Shown here piece after piece: positions 6,215 through 11,425 of a stretch of 16,200 nucleotides of DNA. Position 1 is the stretch's first letter. Each line of letters begins with the position of its first letter. Source of the DNA: Anaerolineales bacterium (GTDB lineage Bacteria > Chloroflexota > Anaerolineae > Anaerolineales > UBA6663); assembly GCA_016789165.1 (NCBI GenBank), contig JAEURL010000443.1:1-16200 (forward strand), given 5' to 3'. The notes beneath the pieces are model-generated. The model saw only the letters and a list, made by a program, of their open reading frames with translations. It searched no databases and was not told where the DNA came from. Position numbers and translations under genes: made by a program.

Positions 6215-7198
6215 CTACGGCGCACAGGTCAGGCTGAAGTCCACCGGCGCCGAGCGCAGTTCCGCCGGCCGCAGGATATGCACCTGGAAGCGCGCCGCCA
6301 CCGAGCCGGACAGGGTGAGCGTGTAGGCGATCGGGAAGGGGTTGGGCTCGGCGCCTACAAAGTAGGCCTGGGTGAGGGGCGGCGCCTGGTATTGGAAGCC
6401 CGGCGTCGTCACTGCGGCCTCCAGCTCGTACGCCACCTCGCCCACGCCAGAGACATCCAGCGTCCCGGCTAACTCGAGCACATACGGGCACGGCGCGGTC
6501 ACCGCGGCGGCGGGCGCACGCAAGGTCACGCCCTGTATCGCAATAGGCGGCCCAGCCACGCCGCCGGCCAGCGGCGTGACGACGATATCCAGGTAGATCG
6601 GCTCGTTGAAACCGGCGCCCACCCCAAACAGCTCCCCGGCGCTGGTGCGCAACTGCCAGAAGCTCTGATAGCGGCCCGGCTCGGCCGGCGCCTGCAGAGT
6701 CAGCGCGATGTCGATCGTTTCTCCCGGCGCGACGGCGGCCGGCAGGGCGATCTCGGTCGTTTCGGTCAGGACGGCGCCCTTCACGAAGACCAGGCGATAG
6801 TCCGGTGTCCAAACCGCGGTCCCGACGTTCGCCAGGCGCCAGGTCTTTACGAAGATCTGGCCGGGTTTCAGCAAAGCCCCATCGGGGACGGTCACGTCCG
6901 CCACAAAGCCGGCCTGGTGGGTGAGCGGCGGGGTGGGGGAAAGCGTCGCCGTCGGCGGCGCAGTAACCGTGACAGTTGGTGAGGCCGCCGGCGTCGCGGT
7001 GGCAGGCATTGGGGTCGGCGAGGCGGCCGGCAGCGTCGGCGCGGTGGTCGGCAGCGTCGGCGCGGTGGTCGGCAGCGGCGCCAAGGTTGGCAGCGGCGTG
7101 GCAGTGGAGGTGGGCGGCACGGCGGTGGGCGCGGATGTTGGGGCCGCACAGCCGGCCAGAACGGACGCCATCAGCAATATCGCCATCCAACGCCCCAT
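6215..7198 (-). CDS. Lipoprotein with P/T/S-rich stalk and NBR1-like FW domain
   Basis: A 327-residue exported lipoprotein. Signal peptide MGRWMAILLMASVLAG ends in a lipobox with Cys17 (LAGC). A low-complexity Pro/Thr/Ala/Ser linker (about residues 18-93) follows, then an FW domain (about 97-206: FVADVTVPDG, GQIFVKTWRLANVGTAVWT, VAPGETIDIAL, PGRYQSFWQL). This four-tryptophan beta-sandwich is named after human NBR1 and is common in Chloroflexota surface proteins. A further beta-rich region of unknown family (about 215-327) completes it. The stalk suggests display away from the membrane, and a ligand-binding role is inferred. GGGAGGT (7204-7210, minus strand) is a good ribosome-binding site for the ATG. 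The linker DNA holds a tandem repeat at 7029-7076. No neighbour hints at the pathway. Confidence 0.88.
   Translation of the reverse strand: MGRWMAILLMASVLAGCAAPTSAPTAVPPTSTATPLPTLAPLPTTAPTLPTTAPTLPAASPTPMPATATPAASPTVTVTAPPTATLSPTPPLTHQAGFVADVTVPDGALLKPGQIFVKTWRLANVGTAVWTPDYRLVFVKGAVLTETTEIALPAAVAPGETIDIALTLQAPAEPGRYQSFWQLRTSAGELFGVGAGFNEPIYLDIVVTPLAGGVAGPPIAIQGVTLRAPAAAVTAPCPYVLELAGTLDVSGVGEVAYELEAAVTTPGFQYQAPPLTQAYFVGAEPNPFPIAYTLTLSGSVAARFQVHILRPAELRSAPVDFSLTCAP
7029..7076. repeat. 21-bp tandem repeat in the lipoprotein stalk
   Basis: Two identical 21-bp units (7029-7049 and 7050-7070) and the start of a third encode repeated TTAPTLP segments of the linker. The 21-bp unit keeps the frame, so copy number could vary between strains and alter stalk length. 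Confidence 0.8.
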
Positions 7199-7278
7199 CT
7201 CGAACCTCCCAAGAGATTGATCCCCGGCCGGCTTAGCTGGCCGCCTGGCCAGGCTGGCGCCAAGCCGCAGCCTCTACG

Positions 7279-7307
7279 ATGATACCCGCAACCGAATTAC
7301 ATAACAA
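7279..7307 (-). promoter_or_regulatory. Promoter of the FW-domain lipoprotein gene
   Basis: On the minus strand, TTGTTA (7307-7302) and TATCAT (7284-7279) are exactly 17 nt apart. Transcription from about 7272 would give a leader of about 74 nt containing an inverted repeat (CTGGCC...GGCCAG). The next 150 nt toward 7456 show no gene or clear signal. Confidence 0.6.
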
Positions 7308-7456
7308 CACGCATGTCTATCGCAATTGTCTATGACCAGTATCGTTGCGCCTGCCCACCGGCACCCGGCATGTCACCAGGCCACACGCCCAACCAGGCGC
7401 ATGGCCGCTGACGCCGTGATGATGGCGAAGGCGGGACCGTGGCCGGGGCGGGCTGT

Positions 7457-7486
7457 TTGTGCGGCCAGCCGGTGCAAGAGTAGAAT
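7457..7486 (+). promoter_or_regulatory. Promoter of the rRNA methyltransferase gene, leaderless arrangement
   Basis: TAGAAT (7481-7486) ends 6 nt before the GTG start at 7493. A possible -35, TTGTGC (7457-7462), lies 18 nt upstream. There is no room for a Shine-Dalgarno between a start site here and the GTG, so the mRNA is probably leaderless. Confidence 0.5.
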
Positions 7487-7492
7487 ACTGGC

Positions 7493-8266
7493 GTGATCAC
7501 GTCTCCGCAAAACCCGACCGTTAAGTACGTGCGCGGGCTGCAAAGCCAACGCAAGGTCCGCGAGGCCGAAGGCCAGTTTGTGATCGAAGGCCCGCGGCTG
7601 GCCGAAGAGGCCGTCCGCGCCAAGGCCAAGGCCAGCCTGGTGCTGTACACGCTTAACCTGGATCAGCGCAGCCGCGCGGCCGTGACCCAGCTTGAGCGCC
7701 AGGGCGCCCAGGCTGAGGTGGTCTCCGATGCCGTGCTGGCGGCGTGCTCGGAGACGGAGACCCCGGCCGGCTTGCTGGCGGTCGTGACGATGCCGACCTT
7801 TCTGATCGTCCCGCGGTTGTCCTTCGCCTTGGTGGTGGACCGGGTGGGCGACCCGGGCAACCTGGGCACCATCTTGCGGACGGCGGCGGCGGCCGGCGTG
7901 GAAGCCGTCTTTCTGATGCCCGGCAGTGTGGACGCCTACAACCCCAAGGTCGTTCGCGCCGGCATGGGCGCCCACTTTCAGCTCCCGATCGCCGAGGCGC
8001 GCTGGGAGACCCTGGCTGGCCAGTTGAGCGGGGCGCCGGCCTGGGTGGCCGACGTGCACACCGGCGAGACCTATGACCGGGTGGATTGGCGCGGCCCGTG
8101 CGCGCTGGTCGTCAGCTCCGAGGCCGAAGGCCCCAGCCCCGCTGCCGAAGCTTTTACCCCTCAACGGGTCCACATCCCCATGCCAGGCCGCACGGAGTCA
8201 CTTAATGCGGCCGTGGCCGCCGGCATCCTGTTGTTCGAGGCCGCCCGGCAGAAACGCCCCGCGTAA
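7493..8266 (+). CDS. TrmH/SpoU-family RNA 2'-O-methyltransferase
   Basis: A 257-residue SPOUT enzyme that transfers methyl from SAM to a 2'-OH of rRNA or tRNA through a trefoil-knot domain. The N-terminal third (SPQNPTVKYVRGLQ, QFVIEGPRLAEEA) is the substrate-binding domain of the RlmB/TsnR-like group. Motif 1 is NLGTILRTAAAAG (Asn123, Arg129), motif 2 LVVSSEAEG (Glu210), motif 3 IPMPGRTESLNAAVAAGILLFEAAR (Met230, Ser236, Asn238). In motif 2 the common Gly-Asn/Ser-Glu is Ser-Ser-Glu, a mild deviation. The target nucleotide cannot be told from sequence. GTG 7493 is chosen because MITSPQNP is the conserved beginning and the -10 sits 6 nt upstream. The PerR-type operon starts 85 nt after its stop; no terminator is seen. 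Confidence 0.9.
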   Translation: MITSPQNPTVKYVRGLQSQRKVREAEGQFVIEGPRLAEEAVRAKAKASLVLYTLNLDQRSRAAVTQLERQGAQAEVVSDAVLAACSETETPAGLLAVVTMPTFLIVPRLSFALVVDRVGDPGNLGTILRTAAAAGVEAVFLMPGSVDAYNPKVVRAGMGAHFQLPIAEARWETLAGQLSGAPAWVADVHTGETYDRVDWRGPCALVVSSEAEGPSPAAEAFTPQRVHIPMPGRTESLNAAVAAGILLFEAARQKRPA

Positions 8267-8277
8267 CCAAATCAATT

Positions 8278-8293
8278 TGTGACGATTGTCACT
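8278..8293 (+). promoter_or_regulatory. CRP/FNR-like palindrome upstream of the perR-type gene
   Basis: TGTGACGATTGTCACT fits TGTGA-N6-TCAC(A/T), the CRP/FNR-superfamily half-site pattern. Its centre (8285.5) is about 41 nt before a start site predicted from the TATAAT at 8314, the classical class II activator position, and it covers the place of a missing -35. Site identity is inferred; no CRP-family gene is in the window. Confidence 0.5.
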
Positions 8294-8310
8294 GGCTGAG
8301 GCCGGCCTGA

Positions 8311-8319
8311 TGTTATAAT
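8311..8319 (+). promoter_or_regulatory. Extended -10 promoter of the perR-type/P-ATPase operon
   Basis: TGTTATAAT is a perfect extended -10 (TGn-TATAAT). No good -35 exists at the normal distance, consistent with activator help or extended -10 recognition. A start site near 8326 leaves a 26-nt leader containing AAGGA (8337-8341) before the ATG at 8352. Confidence 0.8.
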
Positions 8320-8352
8320 TTAGACCTGTTCTAAATAAGGAATGGGTCTAAA
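8319..8352 (+). promoter_or_regulatory. Nested inverted repeats, probable PerR-type operator
   Basis: TTTAGACCTGTTCTAAA (8319-8335) is a perfect 6-5-6 palindrome that abuts the -10. TTTAGACC (8319-8326) also pairs with GGTCTAAA (8345-8352), which reaches the start codon. TCTAAAT recurs at 8330 and 8347, 17 bp apart. AT-rich palindromes overlapping the promoter are usual for autoregulated Fur-family genes. The exact sequence differs from the Bacillus PerR box, so assignment to this protein is inferred from position. Confidence 0.6.
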
Positions 8353-8819
8353 TGTCGGCTCCCGACTTATCCCCCGACCGTCAGGAACCTGTCGCCGCCA
8401 TGCTCGCGGCCCTGCGCCAGGCCGGCCTGCGGCTGACGCCGCAGCGGGTGGCCGTCTGCCAGGCCCTGGCCGAAAGCAAGGCCCACCCCACCGCCCAGAC
8501 GCTCTTCGAACAGCTGGCCGCCCGGCACAGCGCTTTTAGCCGGGCCACGGTCTACAACACCCTGGAAACGCTGGCGCGGATGGGCCTGGCCCAACAGGTC
8601 CTGGTAGCTGGTGACAGTGCCATGCGCTTTGACGCCAACTTGGAGTTGCATGCGCACCTGGTCTGTTCCCAGTGCCACCGGGTGGAAGACTACGCCGGCC
8701 CCGATCTGGCCGACCAGACCGCCGCCGTCGAACGCCGGACCGGCTACACGCTGCGCGGCCTGTGCGTCTTCTATTACGGCTGCTGCCCGGACTGCCAGGC
8801 CGCCGAGAAAATTGAGTGA
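8352..8819 (+). CDS. perR: PerR-type Fur-family metal-dependent peroxide-sensing repressor
   Basis: A 155-residue Fur-family repressor. The winged-helix domain (about 15-90) includes GLRLTPQRVAVCQAL and recognition helix FSRATVYNTLETL. All five regulatory-site ligands of Bacillus subtilis PerR appear to be present: His45, Asp94, His100, His102 and Asp113 (PerR His37, Asp85, His91, His93, Asp104). Asp rather than Glu at 94 is the feature that marks PerR over Fur. The structural zinc site is intact as CSQC (105-108) and CPDC (145-148). In PerR, bound Fe(II) drives oxidation of the first and third histidines (His37 and His91) and release from DNA. ATG 8352 follows AAGGA at 10 nt. It is followed after 6 nt by a P1B-type ATPase, so the pair is co-transcribed and probably autoregulated through palindromes at 8319-8352. 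Zur-like or manganese-sensing behaviour cannot be excluded. Confidence 0.85.
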   Translation: MSAPDLSPDRQEPVAAMLAALRQAGLRLTPQRVAVCQALAESKAHPTAQTLFEQLAARHSAFSRATVYNTLETLARMGLAQQVLVAGDSAMRFDANLELHAHLVCSQCHRVEDYAGPDLADQTAAVERRTGYTLRGLCVFYYGCCPDCQAAEKIE

Positions 8820-8825
8820 GGTTCG

Positions 8826-11204
8826 ATGACCCAACCGCTTGACCCCAGCCATGAACCCTGTCTGAACGTGCTGCACGACGCCGTCGAAGGTCGGGCCGGC
8901 ATCGTCCAGGTTACCGTCGATCCGGAGCGGGCTCAGTTGGCGGTGGCGTACGACGTGCACGCCGTCTCGGAGCCCGAGGTCATCCAGATCGCACTGGCCC
9001 TCGGCCCGACCTTTCAGAAGCGTTTTGAGACCTGTAACCTGCGTCTGGACACGCAGGGCGGCCGCGCCTGCGAGTCGTGCGCGCTGCTGTTGGAAGAGCG
9101 GGTCCGCAAACTAGACGGCGTGCGGCGGGCGTCGGCCAGCTACCTGGGCGGCGTGCTGAGCGTCACCTATGACCAGGCCCAGACCTCGCCCGAGCGCATC
9201 GCCCAATACGTGAAGAACCTGGGCGCGCCCGTCCACCCGCCGCAGGAAGCGGCGGCGCCGGCGGCCGGGCCGGGAGCCTGGGCCGGCCTGCGGCGCTGGC
9301 TGACCGCCGACCGGCTGGAGGCGATCCTGACCGGCCTCACCCTGCTGGCGATGCTGGGCGGCCTGGCGGCCCAACAACTGGCCGCGCCGGCCACGCTGGT
9401 GACCGCGCTGTATGCCGTGGCCTACGCCGCCGGCGGCGTCTTCGGCCTGAAAGGTGGCCTGGAGGCCCTGGCCCAGCGCACCGTGGACGTGGACCTGCTG
9501 ATGGTCCTGGCTGCCCTGGGCGCCTGGCTGGTGGGTGCGCCGTTCGAAGGCGCCATGCTGCTCTTCCTGTTCTCGCTGTCCAACGTGCTGCAGGCCTACG
9601 CCATGGACCGCACGCGCAACGCCATCCGCGCCCTCATGAAGCTGCGCCCCAAGGAGGCCTTGGTGCGGCGCGGCGGGCGGACAGCGCTGCTGCCGGTCGA
9701 GCGCCTGGTGGTGAACGACATCGTCATCGTCCGGCCCGGCGAACGCATCCCGATGGACGGCGTGGTGGCGGCCGGCGAGAGCGCCGTGGACCAGGCCCCA
9801 ATCACGGGCGAATCCATGCCCGTCAATAAACAGCCCGGCGAGCCGGTGCTGGCCGGCACCATCAACACCACCGGCGGCCTGGACGTGCGCGTCACCAAGC
9901 TGGCCCAGGACTCCACCCTGGCCAAGATGATCAAACTGGTGGAAGAGGCTCACAGCGAAAAGGCCAAGACCCAGCGCTGGATCGACCGGTTTGAGCAGAT
10001 CTACGCCTGGTTCGTGATCCTGTTCACGGCGGCCGTGGCGATTGTGCCGGTGGCCTTCCTGGGCGAGCCGTTTGCCGCCGCCTTTTACCGTGCCATGACC
10101 GTGATGGTGGCGGCCTCGCCGTGCGCGCTGGTGATCAGCACGCCGGCCTCGATCCTTTCGGCTATCGGCAATGGGGCGCGGCGCGGGGTGCTGTTTAAGG
10201 GCGGCGTACACCTGGAACAGGCCGCCGGGCTGAAGGTGGTGGCCTTCGACAAGACCGGCACGCTTACCGAGGGCCGGCCGCGCCTGATGGATGCCCAGAC
10301 GCTGGCCCCGGACCTGACCGAGGCCGAGGTGCTGGCCCTGGCCGCGGCGGTGGAGGCCAAGTCCGAGCATCCGCTGGCGCGGGCGGTGGTGGCCGCGGCC
10401 GAGGCGCGCGGCCTGACGCTGGCCGAGGCCAGCGGCTTTCAGTCCGACAGCGGCAAGGGTGTGCGGGCCGTGGTGGCCGGCCAGTTGATCGGGGTGGGCA
10501 GCCTGCGCTACTTTGATGCCTGGCAGTTGGCGGACCAGCCGGCCGTGCTGCGTGAGTTGGAGCGCCGCCAGGCCGAAGGCAAGACCGCCATGCTGGTGGC
10601 CCGGCTGGAGCCGGCCGGCCAGGCCCGGCCGCTGGGCCTGATCGCCGTGGCCGATGGCCTGCGCCCCGCGGCGGCGGCTGTGGTGCGGGACCTGAAAGCG
10701 CTGGGGGTGGAGCGCGTGGTGATGCTCACCGGCGATCACACCCAGGTGGCCGAGGCCATCGGCCGGCAGGCGGGCGTGGATGAGGTTTATGCCGAACTGC
10801 TGCCGGAGGACAAGCTGCGCCTGATCAAGGAGCTGCGCGCCCAGTATGGCTCGGTGGCCATGGTCGGTGACGGCGGCAACGACGCGCCGGCCCTGGCCAG
10901 CGCCACGCTTGGCGTCGCCATGGGCGCGGCCGGCACCGACGTGGCGCTGGAGACCGCCGACGTCGTGCTCATGTCCGACGACCTGCACAACGTGCCGTAC
11001 GTCATCGCGCTCAGCCGGGCCACGCGCCGCACCCTGCTGCTCAACCTGGGCTTCGCGCTGTTCATGATCGCCGTGATGCTGCTGAGCATTTTCTCGGTCA
11101 GCCTGCCGCTGCCGCTGGCCGTCATCGGCCACGAGGGCGGCACGGTGCTGGTCTCGTTGAATGGCCTGACCTTGCTGGCTTTCCGGCGCCGGCCAACGGC
11201 CTGA
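8826..11204 (+). CDS. P1B-4-type heavy-metal efflux ATPase with N-terminal HMA-like domains
   Basis: A 792-residue metal-transporting P-type ATPase. Residues 1-140 form two HMA-like ferredoxin folds: the first lacks CxxC, the second has CESC (Cys82, Cys85). Then come membrane helices from about 165, actuator TGES (327-330), the metal-binding SPC (431-433), phosphorylation DKTGT (Asp475), SEHPLA (His515-Pro516) and GDGGND (681-686). The last helices carry HEGGT (769-773) with LNGL. SPC plus HEGGT is the P1B-4 signature; such pumps (CtpD, CzcP, Bacillus PfeT/ZosA) export Fe(II), Co(II) or Zn(II). Co-transcription with a PerR-type repressor favours Fe(II) efflux under peroxide stress, as for PfeT; that is inference. 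ATG 8826 is 6 nt after the repressor stop. A strong terminator follows. N-terminal metal-binding domains are less usual in P1B-4 pumps. Confidence 0.92.
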   Translation: MTQPLDPSHEPCLNVLHDAVEGRAGIVQVTVDPERAQLAVAYDVHAVSEPEVIQIALALGPTFQKRFETCNLRLDTQGGRACESCALLLEERVRKLDGVRRASASYLGGVLSVTYDQAQTSPERIAQYVKNLGAPVHPPQEAAAPAAGPGAWAGLRRWLTADRLEAILTGLTLLAMLGGLAAQQLAAPATLVTALYAVAYAAGGVFGLKGGLEALAQRTVDVDLLMVLAALGAWLVGAPFEGAMLLFLFSLSNVLQAYAMDRTRNAIRALMKLRPKEALVRRGGRTALLPVERLVVNDIVIVRPGERIPMDGVVAAGESAVDQAPITGESMPVNKQPGEPVLAGTINTTGGLDVRVTKLAQDSTLAKMIKLVEEAHSEKAKTQRWIDRFEQIYAWFVILFTAAVAIVPVAFLGEPFAAAFYRAMTVMVAASPCALVISTPASILSAIGNGARRGVLFKGGVHLEQAAGLKVVAFDKTGTLTEGRPRLMDAQTLAPDLTEAEVLALAAAVEAKSEHPLARAVVAAAEARGLTLAEASGFQSDSGKGVRAVVAGQLIGVGSLRYFDAWQLADQPAVLRELERRQAEGKTAMLVARLEPAGQARPLGLIAVADGLRPAAAAVVRDLKALGVERVVMLTGDHTQVAEAIGRQAGVDEVYAELLPEDKLRLIKELRAQYGSVAMVGDGGNDAPALASATLGVAMGAAGTDVALETADVVLMSDDLHNVPYVIALSRATRRTLLLNLGFALFMIAVMLLSIFSVSLPLPLAVIGHEGGTVLVSLNGLTLLAFRRRPTA

Positions 11205-11223
11205 AAACTTCCACAGCCAATCT

Positions 11224-11263
11224 GGGCTGGCAGCGCCGGCGGCGGCGCGCCAGCCCTTTTTTT
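11224..11263 (+). terminator. Intrinsic terminator of the perR-type/P-ATPase operon
   Basis: GGGCTGGC (11224-11231) pairs with GCCAGCCC (11249-11256), with an inner GCGCC/GGCGC stem, followed by seven T residues. It lies 20 nt after the ATPase stop. Confidence 0.95.
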
Positions 11264-11292
11264 ATTGTCCAGGTTACGGCCTTTCATGGGGG

Positions 11293-11321
11293 TTGAATCC
11301 ACTATTAAGCATCCATTTACT
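11293..11321 (+). promoter_or_regulatory. Possible promoter of the chemoreceptor gene
   Basis: TTGAAT (11293-11298) and TTTACT (11316-11321) are 17 nt apart, downstream of a strong terminator and upstream of the chemoreceptor. The -10 match is only moderate. Confidence 0.3.
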
Positions 11322-11368
11322 GACGGCCGGGCGCGGTGACTCCTAAGCTGAAGGGGTGCAGTCTGGGG

Positions 11369-11403
11369 CCGGCCCAGGCTGTGACCTGCCGCCTGGGGGC
11401 CGG
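11369..11403 (+). promoter_or_regulatory. Stem-loop in the chemoreceptor leader
   Basis: CCGG-CCCAGGC (11369-11379) pairs with GCCTGGG-GG-CCGG (11391-11403) around an 11-nt loop, ending 10 nt before the Shine-Dalgarno. No known riboswitch pattern was recognised; in particular the c-di-GMP aptamer core is absent. Confidence 0.4.
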
Positions 11404-11425
11404 ACCTCTGAATAGGATGTTGGCC

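Noticed and set aside
5648..7198. Macro-domain gene as the antitoxin of a DarT-like toxin-antitoxin pair
   Set aside because: No ADP-ribosyltransferase toxin is adjacent; the neighbours are rplT and a convergent lipoprotein gene.
9111..11132. 673-codon open frame on the minus strand opposite the P-ATPase
   Set aside because: It is opposite a gene with complete P1B-4 motifs; the translation is low-complexity His/Gln/Gly/Arg-rich with no domain. It is a GC-rich shadow.
11322..11425. c-di-GMP riboswitch before the chemoreceptor
   Set aside because: The conserved aptamer core is absent; only a generic stem-loop is visible.
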